Source: Enterovirga aerilata (GTDB lineage: Bacteria; Pseudomonadota; Alphaproteobacteria; Rhizobiales; Beijerinckiaceae). From it: a stretch of 64,000 nt of DNA. Below are positions 37,944 through 48,159 of the stretch, one piece after another. The notes under the pieces were generated by a model, which saw nothing but the letters and a program-made list of their open reading frames with translations, searched no databases and was not told the DNA's origin. Positions within the stretch are counted from its first letter, which is position 1. The number at the start of each line of letters is the position of its first letter. The position numbers and the translations under genes were made by a program. The stretch spans positions 434,001-498,000 of the forward strand of contig NZ_JABEPP010000003.1 of the NCBI RefSeq assembly GCF_013044135.1, read 5' to 3'.

Positions 37944-40900
37944 CTAGACGACGAAATAGGCCTGGACGACGTGATCGTCCCAGATCACGTGGAAGGTGGC
38001 GGAGCTGCTGTAGCTTGCGTTGTACAGCTCGGCCACCGTCTCGTAGCCGGTCCCGTCGGCGCGCGCCAATTGCAGGTCGTAATGGCCGCTATCCGACACG
38101 AGCTGCGCGAAGCTTCCGCTTGCGGGCTGTGCGAACTGGCCGCTCCGAAGCAGGAACGTGATGTCGACCGCATCCTCCGAGCCCACGAGGTTCAGGTGGG
38201 CGAGGTCGTAGCTGCCGCTGCCGGTGGGCAGACCCTGGAGGACGAAGACGTCAACGCCGCTGCCGCCCTGGAGCGCGGTTTCCGTGTCGGAGGCGATCAG
38301 GATCGACCCGCCGCTATCGGCGGCGATCGTGCCGCTGTTTGCCAGGTTGCTGGCCAGCGTCACGCCGGCCGTATCGCTGGCGCGAGTCCCGTCATCCGCC
38401 GCCTCGTACGTGAAGGTCGTGCTGCCGCTCGTGACCGTAACGTGGTCGCCCGACAAGCTGGCGGCGCTGCCGGGGGAGGTGCCGATCACCGAGAAGGTGG
38501 ACGACGTGCCGTTCGCGACGAGATCGTTGAACAGGAGGGCGGCGGTCGGGATCTCGAACGTGCCGGTCAGGTTCGTCAGCACGCGATCGGACACGATGGT
38601 CGGCGCCGTCTCGATCGCGACCCTGTCGACCAGCAGTGTCGAGACGACAGCGTCGTCGCCGGTGTCCATGACGCCGAGGCCGAAATGGTACACGCCCGAG
38701 CTGCTGGCCGTGAACCTGAACGTGACCCAGCCCGTCTGCCCGTAATCTCCTACCGCTTCGATGTCGGACAGCTCGACGACCTGGTCGAGCTCGTCGACCG
38801 AGAAGAACGCGAAGTCGTTGTAGGGCGAATAGTCGCTGGTGGAGAACTTGTAGTCGAAGATGAATTGCTGGCCGGCGTCGAGGTGCAGGCCGATCGTCTT
38901 CATCGCCGAGCCGACCGTCGCCGTGCTGCTGGTGTTGGTCGAGCTCGGATTCGACGCGACGGCGCTGTCCGGGATGCCGAGAAAGCTCGCGATGCTCTGA
39001 TACGACACGTTCGACGTCGTCGCGATCTGCGCGGCGTGAGTTCCTTCGGGGAAGCCGTCGCCGTTCGCGATCTGGGCATTGCCGCTGGTGAACCAGCCGA
39101 CATAGCCGCTCTCGAAACCGCCGTCGAAGCCGTCCGTGGTGCCCTGGACCTCGAAGGACACATCCGCGCTGGTGCTCGCGGAGCCGTCCGTCGCCGTGAT
39201 GGTGAAGGTGTCGTACACGACGTCACCGTCGACGAGGGCCATGGTGTCAGGGTCGCCGTCGTTGAGCTGGTAGGTGACGACACCGGTGCTGGTGTTGAGG
39301 AAGGCCGTCCCGTAGGTGCCGACCTTGTAGTACTGGAACGTCGACGAGGAGAACTGCCAGCCGCTCAGGTCATAGCTCGGCGTGCCGTCGGGGTCGCCGA
39401 GGGTGACGGTCGCGCTTGCCGACGTGACGTTCTGGGGGGCCTGATCGTCGTCGTTCGTCTCCCGCACGGGGTTCGTCGGCTGCGAGATCGCGATCGTCGG
39501 CGGGTCGTTCGTGCCCGTCACGACGATCGTGGCCGTCTGCGCCACGCCCGCCCCGTGCTCGTCCACGACGGTGTAGTCGAGGACGAACGTCTCCGTCTGA
39601 CCGTCGGCAAGGTAGCTGAGGCCGGGGTCGTTCGTGTCGACGAGGAGGGTGAGGCCGTCGGCGGCGAGCGTGAAGCCGGGCGGCAGCCCGGTCCCGCCCG
39701 ACCAGCTGAGGTTCGTCGCCCGCAGGACCGCGCCCTCGTCGACGTCCGAGGCGAACGCCGTGAGCAGGAAGCTCGCCGCGCCCGTGTCTTCGGTCGCGGA
39801 GCCCGATACGGGGCCGCTCACCACGGGCGCGTCGTTCGTGCCCGTCACGGTCACGGTGGCCGTCTGCCTGGCGCTGGCGCCGTGCTCGTCCACCACGTCG
39901 TAGGTCAGGACGAAGGTCTCGCTGACCCCCTCGGCGAGGTAGCTCAGGCCGGGATGGTCCGTGTCGACCAGCAGCGTGACGCCATCCTGCGCCTGGCTGA
40001 AGCCGGGCGGAAGGCCGGAGCCGCCGGACCAGCTGAAATTGGCCGCCCGGAGCACCGCACCCTGGTCCGGGTCGGACGCGAAGGCGGTCAGCAGAATCGT
40101 CGCGGTGCCTGAATTCTCGGTGACGGAACGGGCGATCGCGCCACTGATTACCGGCGCATCGTTCGTGCCGGTCACGGTGACCGTGACCGTCTGAGCGACG
40201 CGGGCGCCGAACTCGTCCACGACCTCGTAGGTCAGGACGAAGGTTTGCGGCTGCCCTGCCGCGAGGCTGTCGAAGGCAGGGTTCGCGAAGTCGATGAGGA
40301 GCGTGCGCCCGTCGGGCGAGAGCGACACGCCCGGCGGCGGGGCTCCGTCCGGCCCCCCGGTCCAGCTCAGGTTCTCCACATGGAGTACCGCGCCGTTGTC
40401 GATGTCGGACGCGCCGGCAAGCAGGTCGATCGTGCCCGTGCCCGGCCCTTCCGCCAGGCTTGCGCTCAGCGCCCCAGCCACCGTCGGGGCCTCGTTCTCG
40501 CCCGTGATGTCGAAGGTGACGGTCGCGGTCGAGAGCCGCCCTTCGGCGTCCTGGACGGTGATCGTGAAGCTCTCGAGCCCGTGCTCGCCCTGGGCGAGCG
40601 CCTCCGCCCGGAGCGCGACATAGCTGTAGCTCCCGTCGGGCCGGATGCCGAGCGTGCCGTATGGTCCGGACACGAGGGTCGGCTCGTCGCCCGCCGCAAC
40701 CGCGATGTCCTGTCCGCCCGCGACCCGGACGAAGACGACCCGCTGCCCCGATGCCGCCGCTCCCGCGCCGAGGAGGTCGTCGCCCGTGCCCGCGATCACC
40801 TCCGCCGGCCTGACGTCGAAGGTCTTGGAGGCGAGGTTCGGTCCGCTGCCCCCGCCGGTTCCCCCGGCCCCGCCGCCGAGATCGGGGACGGGGCTCTGGC

Positions 40901-42050
40901 TCGGCGGAGTCGGGGGCGGATTGGAGACGGGCGGGGCCTGCGGGCTCGGCACGAGCTCGATCCCGTTCGGCGGGGTAGCCGAAGACCCGCCGTTCAGGCT
41001 CGGATCCGTCGAGCTGCCGCCGCCGGCGCCGCCCCCACCCCCGCCGCCCGGCCCGGGGCCCGTCGGGCCGGTGCCGGGCAGGAGCGGATTGGCCTGCCCG
41101 ATCGAGAAGATCTGGAAGACCTGCTGGACGAGGAGCTCCTCCGCCTGCTGCTGCTGGAAGGTCTTCGGCTCCGTCGTGACGATCCCGGTGGGCGAGACGA
41201 CGGTCACCTGGTCCACGGCCGAGACCGTGGCAATGACGCGGCCGTCCCGGATCAGGTCGTAGCGGCCGATCTCTCCGTTCGGCTCCCGCAGCACGGAGAA
41301 GCGGGTCTGGCCGTTCTCTGCGTTGATCTCGGCATTCACGAGCGTGCCGCGGATGCCCATGGTCGCGACGGGGGTGCCGACGCGCATCTCGCCCGATTTT
41401 GCGACCTGCCCGGCCAGGAACGTGACCGAGCCCTGCACGATGTTGATGAGGGCGGAGTTCTGCGTCCCGCCCGGCTGGTAGACCATCTCGTTCAGCACCA
41501 TCCGGGCGCCGGCCCCGAGGCTGAAGGTCGACCCGTCGACGAAGTTGATGCCGAGCGAGGAGCTGCGGTCGGTCTGGACGACGTCGCCGCGGAACACGAG
41601 ATCGCCCTGGTTCAGCACGACGGGCGTGCCGTTCCGGATCGCGGTGGCCTGGCCGGCGACCGTCTCGACGCGTCCGATCGCGGCCTGGCCCTGCGGCGGG
41701 GTGGCCTGCGCATAGCGCAGCCCGTGCTCGTCGATCGTGAGCGCCGCGACCACGTCCTCGGTCAGCCGCGCGCCCTGCGGCGATTCCAGCGTCGCGCGCT
41801 TCGCCGCGCGGAAGTAATCGTTCAGGACGATCCGGTTCGCCTCATCCTCGATAACGAGATCGAAACCCTCGCGCCGGTACTCTCCTTGGAACATCAGGTG
41901 GGCGTCGGGAATTCGGATCGTGGCGGCGGAGCCGGCCTCGATCTCCATCTCCCGCAACGGCTTTGCAGTTGCGAGCGACAGGTCGAGCCCACGGCTCGCC
42001 AGGTCTTCCCTCAGCAAGGCCCCACTCCCTGCACGCTGGGCGCGCCACAT
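37944..42050 (-). CDS. FecR-domain, VCBS/cadherin-like repeat surface protein
   Basis: About 1368 aa. Residues ~100-280 resemble a FecR domain (GDLVFRGDVVQTDRSSSL, GTPVATMGIRGTLVNAE), followed by a Gly/Pro-rich linker and at least three VCBS/cadherin-like repeats of about 107 aa ending TGTNDAPV or variants, then a unique C-terminal half with a terminal region typical of type I secretion targets (GGSGVDVFVL). No signal peptide. Probably secreted or surface-attached and adhesive. Start is uncertain (42050 or 41948). No T1SS genes are adjacent. Confidence 0.8.
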   Translation of the reverse strand: MWRAQRAGSGALLREDLASRGLDLSLATAKPLREMEIEAGSAATIRIPDAHLMFQGEYRREGFDLVIEDEANRIVLNDYFRAAKRATLESPQGARLTEDVVAALTIDEHGLRYAQATPPQGQAAIGRVETVAGQATAIRNGTPVVLNQGDLVFRGDVVQTDRSSSLGINFVDGSTFSLGAGARMVLNEMVYQPGGTQNSALINIVQGSVTFLAGQVAKSGEMRVGTPVATMGIRGTLVNAEINAENGQTRFSVLREPNGEIGRYDLIRDGRVIATVSAVDQVTVVSPTGIVTTEPKTFQQQQAEELLVQQVFQIFSIGQANPLLPGTGPTGPGPGGGGGGGAGGGSSTDPSLNGGSSATPPNGIELVPSPQAPPVSNPPPTPPSQSPVPDLGGGAGGTGGGSGPNLASKTFDVRPAEVIAGTGDDLLGAGAAASGQRVVFVRVAGGQDIAVAAGDEPTLVSGPYGTLGIRPDGSYSYVALRAEALAQGEHGLESFTITVQDAEGRLSTATVTFDITGENEAPTVAGALSASLAEGPGTGTIDLLAGASDIDNGAVLHVENLSWTGGPDGAPPPGVSLSPDGRTLLIDFANPAFDSLAAGQPQTFVLTYEVVDEFGARVAQTVTVTVTGTNDAPVISGAIARSVTENSGTATILLTAFASDPDQGAVLRAANFSWSGGSGLPPGFSQAQDGVTLLVDTDHPGLSYLAEGVSETFVLTYDVVDEHGASARQTATVTVTGTNDAPVVSGPVSGSATEDTGAASFLLTAFASDVDEGAVLRATNLSWSGGTGLPPGFTLAADGLTLLVDTNDPGLSYLADGQTETFVLDYTVVDEHGAGVAQTATIVVTGTNDPPTIAISQPTNPVRETNDDDQAPQNVTSASATVTLGDPDGTPSYDLSGWQFSSSTFQYYKVGTYGTAFLNTSTGVVTYQLNDGDPDTMALVDGDVVYDTFTITATDGSASTSADVSFEVQGTTDGFDGGFESGYVGWFTSGNAQIANGDGFPEGTHAAQIATTSNVSYQSIASFLGIPDSAVASNPSSTNTSSTATVGSAMKTIGLHLDAGQQFIFDYKFSTSDYSPYNDFAFFSVDELDQVVELSDIEAVGDYGQTGWVTFRFTASSSGVYHFGLGVMDTGDDAVVSTLLVDRVAIETAPTIVSDRVLTNLTGTFEIPTAALLFNDLVANGTSSTFSVIGTSPGSAASLSGDHVTVTSGSTTFTYEAADDGTRASDTAGVTLASNLANSGTIAADSGGSILIASDTETALQGGSGVDVFVLQGLPTGSGSYDLAHLNLVGSEDAVDITFLLRSGQFAQPASGSFAQLVSDSGHYDLQLARADGTGYETVAELYNASYSSSATFHVIWDDHVVQAYFVV

Positions 42051-42338
42051 GGCGGGCTGGGCCGTTTCGGCCCAGGCTCCTGGCGAACCCGATTTCCAAG
42101 AAGCCGTCCGGCCCTCGTCCGGACGACTATCACACGTCCCGAAACCCGTAGGCAAATCACCGGCTTCGGCGCGAGCCGGGCACCTGCCAGGGTTATTGTT
42201 TCTGCCGGATGTCGCCGTTCTGACATGCGGCCCCGCACCTCGGGCAACTTCCGCTTAACCGTTAATTCAGCGCGCCTGCCTAGCCTTGCGCTGCACGCGC
42301 TCCTTCCGGCGCGGCTGGTCGAGGCGCGACGAGGCTAC

Positions 42339-43109
42339 ATGGATATCGCAACCGGCCTCGGGCTGCTCGGCGGCATCGGTGTCGTGGTCGGCTTGATCAT
42401 GATCGACGGCGGCAATTTCGCCGCCTATTTCGACAAGCACGCCGTGATCGTCATCTTCGGGGGTGCGACCGCCGCGACGATGACCCGCTTTCCCTTCTCG
42501 GTCATCGCGCACGGCCTGCCGATGGGGATCAAGGTCGCGTTCGGCTCGCGCACGATGCATCCGCGCGACCTCATCGAGGAGTTCACGAAGATCGCCGAGC
42601 TCGTCCGCAAGGGCGGGCCCATGGCGCTCGAATCCATCCAGATCAGCGACCCGTTCCTGGCCCAGGGCGTGCGCTACCTGGTGGACGGGTACGACAAGGA
42701 TTTCATCCGCGAGACGATGGAGAAGGACCGCGACAACTTCCTTCAGCGGCTCGAGGAAGGCTCCAAGGTCTATCGCGCCTATGGCGACTGCGCCCCGGCC
42801 TGGGGAATGATCGGCACCATCCTCGGGATGGTGACCATGTTCGCCAACATGTCCGACCCCTCCAAGCTCGGGCCGGCCATGGCGACCGCGCTCCTCGCCA
42901 CGCTCTACGGGGCGGTCATCGCGAACATGATCTGCCTGCCGCTCGCCGACAAGCTGCACATCAAGATGGAGGAGGAGGACGTGTCCCGCTCCCTCATCAT
43001 CGACGGGGTCCTCCTGCTGCGCGACGCCAAGAGCCCCTCTCTCGTGAAGGAGATGCTCGTCGCCTACCTGCCGGAGCATCACCGCGCAGAATTCGCCGAG
43101 GCGGCCTGA
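42339..43109 (+). CDS. motA: flagellar motor stator protein MotA
   Basis: A 256-aa MotA/PomA-type stator with four helices and the loop motif ACAPAWGMIGT-like CAPAWGMIGTILGM plus ATALLATLYGAVIANM, including the conserved prolines. GAGG precedes the ATG. Pairs with the motB gene 10 bp downstream. No other flagellar genes are nearby. Confidence 0.92.
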   Translation: MDIATGLGLLGGIGVVVGLIMIDGGNFAAYFDKHAVIVIFGGATAATMTRFPFSVIAHGLPMGIKVAFGSRTMHPRDLIEEFTKIAELVRKGGPMALESIQISDPFLAQGVRYLVDGYDKDFIRETMEKDRDNFLQRLEEGSKVYRAYGDCAPAWGMIGTILGMVTMFANMSDPSKLGPAMATALLATLYGAVIANMICLPLADKLHIKMEEEDVSRSLIIDGVLLLRDAKSPSLVKEMLVAYLPEHHRAEFAEAA

Positions 43110-43119
43110 GGACCGGGCC

Positions 43120-43941
43120 GTGGCGAGAAGGAAGAGGGGCGGCGCCCATGGCGGTCACGGCTGGTTCGTGACCTTCGCCGATCTGATGGCGCTGCTGATG
43201 AGCTTCTTCGTCATGATCGCCGCCTATTCGACGCAGGACCAGAAGAAGCTCCAGCTCGTCGCGGGATCGATGCGCGACGCCTTCGGGGTCATCAAGGAGA
43301 GCCGCTTCGCCGGGATCGTCGAGCAGGACGGGATTCCCGTAAAGGCGCATATCCGCAACCTCCAGAAGGCGAGCCCGGACAAGGCGACCGACCGGCCGCG
43401 GCCGGGCCAGCTCGACCTCGATCCCGTCGAGCGCGAGGTGACGGGCGCCGGCTTCTCGCAGGCGGCGACCGCGCTGCGCCAGGCGCTCCAGGACCTGCCC
43501 GACGTAGCCGAGCTGTCCAAGAACATCATCGTCGAGGACACCAGGGACGGCCTGAACGTCTCCCTCATCGACCAGGACGGGCGGTCCATGTTCGGCGTCG
43601 GCTCGACCCAGCCCTATGACCGCACGCGCCGCATCCTGGAAGGGATCGCGCCGACGCTGCGGCGGGTGAACCAGCGCATCTCGATCACCGGCCACACGGC
43701 CGCGAACCGCCCGGGCCAGCGCCCGGAGGGGCCGCCCTGGGACCTCTCCGCGGGCCGCGCCACGGTGGTGCGCGAGATCCTGGCCGCCGCCGGCGTGCCG
43801 GACGACCGCTTCGCGCTGGTGGCCGGCAAGGCGGATGTGGAGCCGATGTTCCCCGACAACCCCTACCTGGCGGCGAACCGGCGTGTGACGATCACGCTGA
43901 TGGACGAGGCGCCGCCGCTGCCGCCCGGCCTGAAGCCCTGA
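43120..43941 (+). CDS. motB: flagellar motor protein MotB
   Basis: A 273-aa stator subunit from a GTG at 43120. One N-terminal helix with the proton-carrying Asp (D21 in FADLMALLMSFF), a periplasmic linker, and a C-terminal OmpA-like peptidoglycan-binding domain (ISITGHTAANR, LSAGRATVVREIL, NRRVTI). Together with MotA it forms a proton channel. Confidence 0.92.
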   Translation: MARRKRGGAHGGHGWFVTFADLMALLMSFFVMIAAYSTQDQKKLQLVAGSMRDAFGVIKESRFAGIVEQDGIPVKAHIRNLQKASPDKATDRPRPGQLDLDPVEREVTGAGFSQAATALRQALQDLPDVAELSKNIIVEDTRDGLNVSLIDQDGRSMFGVGSTQPYDRTRRILEGIAPTLRRVNQRISITGHTAANRPGQRPEGPPWDLSAGRATVVREILAAAGVPDDRFALVAGKADVEPMFPDNPYLAANRRVTITLMDEAPPLPPGLKP

Positions 43942-43947
43942 CCCGCA

Positions 43948-46542
43948 TCAGGCGCGCGCCGGCTCCTTCTCGTCCGAGCGGATCTGCCTCTTCCGGGTCT
44001 CTTCGCGGGCCCGGGGCTGCGGACCGGGATCGCCGTCCTTCTCCGCCTCGAGGGCGTCCGCGATGTGCTGGAGCGCCGCCTGGATCTGCTCGAGCCCGCC
44101 GATATTCATCACGCCGGGGCCGGGCATCGGGATGATGCCCTCCTGGACCAGCGTCTTGAACACCGCGAAATTGAGGTCGCTCTGCACCCGCGCCTGCTTG
44201 GTGACGTCGTCCACGTAGCAGACGAGATCGAGGTCGAGCGTGGATGCGCCGATCGTCTTGAACAGCACGCGCGGGGGCGGCTCGTGCAGCACGTCGCCGT
44301 GCCGGCTCGCCGCCTCGACGAGCAGCTCGGCCGTCCGGGCCGGGTCCTTGTCGCGGCCGATCCCGACCGAGATGATGACCCGTCCCGTGCGGTCTCCGCG
44401 CACGCGGTTCTTCACCACGCCCGAGATCAGGTTGGAGTTCGGGATGATCACGCTCGAGCGGTCGTAGGTCTCGATCTCGGTCGCGCGCACGCTGATGCGG
44501 CGGACATAGCCCTCGCCGTCCCCGATCACGACGAGGTCGCCGACACGGATCGGCCGCTCCCAGAGCAGGATCAGGCCGGAGACGAAATTGTTGACGATCG
44601 ATTGCAGGCCGAACCCGATGCCGACGGACAGCGCGCCGGCCACGATCGCGATCTTGTCGAGCCCCAGGCCGAGATACGAGAGGCAGAGCGCGGCCGCTCC
44701 GAAGAAGCCGAGATAGCCGGCCGCCGTCTGGATCGAGTTCCGCAGGCCGGCATCGAGCTCGGTCGTGGGCAGGAAGGTGTTCGCCAGCCAGCGCTGGACG
44801 ATGCGGGTCGTCCCGATCACGGCCCCGAAGAGCAGGAGGGCGACGAGGATCGTGGACAGCGAGATCGTGACGTCCCCGACCTGGAAGCCGAAGAAGGCGG
44901 CCCGCAGATTGGACGTGAGGTCGCCGGATTCGACGCCCCAGGGGGCGAGCGCGAGGAGGGCGGCCACGAGGAAGAGCACCACGCGCGCGACGCCCGCGCC
45001 CAGCACGCCGAGCTGTTCCACCGCCCGGCGGCGCAGGCCGAGATTGGCCTGGAGCGTCGTCGAGACGCGGCTTTGGCTCCGGAGCGTCTCGCCCAGGAAC
45101 TCGTCCGTGAGCGCGACCGCGACGTAGAGGAGCACGACGAGCGAGGCGATCCAGGCGACCTGGTCGATGAGGAAGGACGAGAACGCGATATAGCCGCCGA
45201 GCAGGCCGGCGATCACGGCGGCCACGATCGCCCAGCCGACGAGCCGGGCGGGGCCCGCGAGCGCAGGCTCGGTCGGGACATAGGGGCCGAGGCAGCTCTC
45301 GTCCGTCTCCACCCGCATGGCGAAGCGGCGGAGAAGCTCGGCCAGGATGCCGACCGCGACCAGGATGACGAGCGCGCGGGTCGCGATCGTGAGCGGCAGG
45401 CCGGCGGCGATCGCCTGGTTGATCGCGTCCAGTACCTTGCCGGTCGCGACGGTCGCCGCGAAGGCGACCGCGAAGCGCGCCGTCCACCCGGCGGGCGCGT
45501 CGGACATCGGGACGAGCCGCCATGCCGGCCGGTCCGGCGCCAGGATGGCGTCGCCCGCCGCGCGGGCGAACGCCACGAAGGCGAGCCCGCCGAGAAGGGC
45601 GGCCAGCACGGGGTAGAGCCGGTTCGGGAAGAGGTCGGCAACGGCGAGCAGCTGGTAGATCACGAAGGCGCCGGCCGCCGCGGGGCCTGCCTCGAAGAGC
45701 AGGATGCCGACCGCGGAGCGGACCTTTCGCCGCCGGTTCACCTCCGCGGCCGTCGGGCTCCTGCGGACCAGGCGCGGAGCGAGGTGCCGCCGCGCGACAT
45801 GGAAGGCGACCGCAGCGCCGATCGCCAGCCCGAGCAGGGTCAGCGTCGCGGGCGAGGAGCGGCCCTCGAAACGGGAGGCCGAATCCTCGATCACGATGCG
45901 GAGCGCGCGCAGGTCGCGCGGGATGGAGCTGCCGGCCGAGACCCAGAGGTCGGGGCTGAGGAGGCTGTAGCTGCGCTCGAAGAGGGCGCTGGCGAAGGCC
46001 GTGCGCCGCCGGTCGCTGATCTGGGCGGTCAGCTGCTCGGCCTGGGCGAGGAGCGTCCTGGCCAGGCGCTGCGTTTCGTCGAGGCGGGCGAGCCGCGCCT
46101 CGCGCTCGGCGCGGTCGCGCGCGACCTCGGGACCTTCCTGGGCGCCGTCCTTCGGCTTCGGCCCGAGCTGTTCCAGCAGGTTCTTCGCCGCCTCGACGCG
46201 GGGCGCCATCTCGGCCACCGTTTCGCGGAGCCGCTCCGCGATCGCGTCGATGTTCGCGCGGAGCTCCTGCAGCTCCGCCTGAGACAGGTTCGGCCGGCGC
46301 AGGGCCGCCTGCTGCTGGACGAGCTCGGCCCTGGCAGCTTCGAGCTCCGCCCGGATGCGGCCGCCCGGAGACGCCGCGGCTTCCGGTTCCGGCGGGCTCT
46401 CGGGGGACGGCGCTGCGGCCGAAGCTTCCGGGTCGGCCGACGCTCCCGGGCTGGCGGGAGCTCCCGGAGAGGCGGGGGCGGGCGATGGGGCGGTGGCCGA
46501 AACGCCTTGAGCCGCGGCGGGATGCGCCGCGGCGAGCATCAC
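43948..46542 (-). CDS. large MscS-family mechanosensitive channel
   Basis: 864 aa from a GTG/ATG at 46542. An Ala/Pro/Ser-rich exported start, a periplasmic coiled-coil (about 70-215), roughly ten helices, and a C-terminal MscS pore and beta domain (GFGLQSIVNNFVSGLILLWERPIRVGD; VIIPNSNLISGVVKN). A hydrophobic in-frame stretch lies just upstream (LLRWLVLAV) without a standard start codon, so the true start may use a rare codon. Convergent with motB. Opens under membrane tension to release solutes. Confidence 0.87.
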   Translation of the reverse strand: MMLAAAHPAAAQGVSATAPSPAPASPGAPASPGASADPEASAAAPSPESPPEPEAAASPGGRIRAELEAARAELVQQQAALRRPNLSQAELQELRANIDAIAERLRETVAEMAPRVEAAKNLLEQLGPKPKDGAQEGPEVARDRAEREARLARLDETQRLARTLLAQAEQLTAQISDRRRTAFASALFERSYSLLSPDLWVSAGSSIPRDLRALRIVIEDSASRFEGRSSPATLTLLGLAIGAAVAFHVARRHLAPRLVRRSPTAAEVNRRRKVRSAVGILLFEAGPAAAGAFVIYQLLAVADLFPNRLYPVLAALLGGLAFVAFARAAGDAILAPDRPAWRLVPMSDAPAGWTARFAVAFAATVATGKVLDAINQAIAAGLPLTIATRALVILVAVGILAELLRRFAMRVETDESCLGPYVPTEPALAGPARLVGWAIVAAVIAGLLGGYIAFSSFLIDQVAWIASLVVLLYVAVALTDEFLGETLRSQSRVSTTLQANLGLRRRAVEQLGVLGAGVARVVLFLVAALLALAPWGVESGDLTSNLRAAFFGFQVGDVTISLSTILVALLLFGAVIGTTRIVQRWLANTFLPTTELDAGLRNSIQTAAGYLGFFGAAALCLSYLGLGLDKIAIVAGALSVGIGFGLQSIVNNFVSGLILLWERPIRVGDLVVIGDGEGYVRRISVRATEIETYDRSSVIIPNSNLISGVVKNRVRGDRTGRVIISVGIGRDKDPARTAELLVEAASRHGDVLHEPPPRVLFKTIGASTLDLDLVCYVDDVTKQARVQSDLNFAVFKTLVQEGIIPMPGPGVMNIGGLEQIQAALQHIADALEAEKDGDPGPQPRAREETRKRQIRSDEKEPARA

Positions 46543-46599
46543 CGCGAGAACGAGCCAGCGAAGCAGGGTTGAACTCGCCTTACCTGTTCGGAACGACGG

Positions 46600-46621
46600 C
46601 TCCGGCCCGTGCGGGCCGGAG
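46600..46621. terminator. 10-bp perfect hairpin
   Basis: CTCCGGCCCG-TG-CGGGCCGGAG between the 93-aa gene and the channel gene, on the minus-strand path. No clear U-run. Confidence 0.55.
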
Positions 46622-46638
46622 GGTTTCGACGGATGCGC

Positions 46639-46920
46639 TCAGCGCGTCGTCGTGCTGCCAGTCGTACCCGCTGGCGGCGCGGCTGGCGAGGGGTAGGCCG
46701 GGTTCTCGGTCGGAACGCGCGCCGAGTTGGCGGAACTGGCGGCGTTGTTGCTCTGTTCGGCCGCGTTCTGCTGCGGGCTGGTGGGCGAGGTCGAGCCGGA
46801 CCAGCTCATCAGCGAGACCATGTAGATCCCGAGGAGAACCAGGCTCGCCACGAGCACCATCAGCACGGGCCGTCCCGGTCCGCCCTGTCGGGCACGCTGG
46901 TCTGCCACTGTCTTGGCCAT
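46639..46920 (-). CDS. 93-aa single-helix membrane protein
   Basis: MAKTVADQRARQGG, one helix (LMVLVASLVLLGIYMVSLM), then an Asn/Ser/Pro/Thr-rich periplasmic tail ending in Thr-Thr-Arg. GAAGG lies before the ATG at 46920. No family recognised. Confidence 0.65.
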   Translation of the reverse strand: MAKTVADQRARQGGPGRPVLMVLVASLVLLGIYMVSLMSWSGSTSPTSPQQNAAEQSNNAASSANSARVPTENPAYPSPAAPPAGTTGSTTTR

Positions 46921-47000
46921 GTTCGAACCTTCGAATTGATGCGTTTGTCGGGGGGGGAACGTCCCCGGACTGCCACGGTTCCGGCCCGCGTATCCCCTCC

Positions 47001-48149
47001 TCAGGCGCGGGCGGCGGCGCCGATCGCCTTCACGTCCCGCGTGTCGGCGCCTGCCGGCAGCGCGTCCGAGATGCGGCGGAAGGTGGCGAGCGCCTGTCCG
47101 ACGACCTGGTCCATGTTGTAGTAGCGGTAGGTCGCAAGCCGCCCGACGAACCACACGTCCGGGGTGGCGAGCGCGAGCCGCTCGTACTTCTTGAACAGCT
47201 CGGCGTTCTCCGGCCGCGGGATCGGGTAGTACGGGTCGCCCTCCGCGCTCGGATACTCGAAGGTGATGCTCGTCTTCGGGTGCACCTGGCCGGTGAGGTG
47301 CTTGTACTCGCTGATGCGGGTGTAATCCTCGCTCATCGGGTAGTTCACGGTGCCGACCGGCTGGTACCGCTCCTGGTCCAGCGTCTCGTGCCGGAAGCGC
47401 AGCGACCGGTAGGGGAGCTTGCCGAAGCGGAAGCCGAAATATTCGTCGATCGGCCCCGTATAGATCGTGCGCCGGTGCGGGACGACGTCCTTGACGTCCC
47501 GGTAGTCGGTCTGGAGCATCACGTGGATGTTAGGGCTCCGCAGCATGGTCTCGAACATGCGCGTGTAGCCCTGGGCGGGCATGAACTGGAACTCGTCGGT
47601 GAAGTAGCGGTCGTCCCGGTTCGTGCGGGTCGGCACGCGCGCCGTCACGGACTTGTCGAGCTCGGAGGGGTCAACGCCCCATTGCTTGCGCGTGTAGCCG
47701 CGGAAGAACTTCTCGTAGAGCTCGCGCCCGACCTTGGAGACCACCACGTCCTCGGAGGTCCTGATCTCGCCGACCGGCTCCGCCCGCGCGGCCAGCCAGC
47801 CTTCGAACTCCTCCGGCGTGAGGCTCAGGCCGTAGAGCGTGTTCACCGTATCCAAATTGATCGGGATCGGGACGAGCTTGCCGTCCACCCTCCCGAGCAC
47901 CCGGTGCTCGTAGAAGCGCCACGCCGTGAAGCCCGACAGGTAGTCGAAGATCGCCTTCGAGTTCGTGTGGAAGATGTGCGGCCCGTATTGGTGGATCAGG
48001 ATGCCCGCATCGTCGTAGCGGTCGTAGGCGTTGCCGCCGATATGCGGGCGCCGGTCGACGAGCAGCACCCTGTCGCCCCGCTCGTTCGCGAGCCTCTCCG
48101 CAAGAACGCTGCCGGCAAAGCCCGCGCCGACGATGAGCCAGTCGTACAT
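47001..48149 (-). CDS. glf: UDP-galactopyranose mutase
   Basis: A 382-aa flavoenzyme converting UDP-galactopyranose to UDP-galactofuranose for surface polysaccharides. FAD motif VGAGFAGSVLAERLA, the RPHIGGNAYD and QYGPHIFHT motifs, and C-terminal VGRLATYRYYNMDQVV are all typical. Confidence 0.95.
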   Translation of the reverse strand: MYDWLIVGAGFAGSVLAERLANERGDRVLLVDRRPHIGGNAYDRYDDAGILIHQYGPHIFHTNSKAIFDYLSGFTAWRFYEHRVLGRVDGKLVPIPINLDTVNTLYGLSLTPEEFEGWLAARAEPVGEIRTSEDVVVSKVGRELYEKFFRGYTRKQWGVDPSELDKSVTARVPTRTNRDDRYFTDEFQFMPAQGYTRMFETMLRSPNIHVMLQTDYRDVKDVVPHRRTIYTGPIDEYFGFRFGKLPYRSLRFRHETLDQERYQPVGTVNYPMSEDYTRISEYKHLTGQVHPKTSITFEYPSAEGDPYYPIPRPENAELFKKYERLALATPDVWFVGRLATYRYYNMDQVVGQALATFRRISDALPAGADTRDVKAIGAAARA

Positions 48150-48159
48150 CGGTCGCCGC

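Noticed and set aside
37971-40112. 713-codon plus-strand frame
   Set aside because: Antisense to the VCBS repeat protein; its internal repeats mirror the repeats of that gene.
44065-46572. 835-codon plus-strand frame
   Set aside because: Antisense to the MscS-type gene, which has clear domains; the frame has shadow composition.
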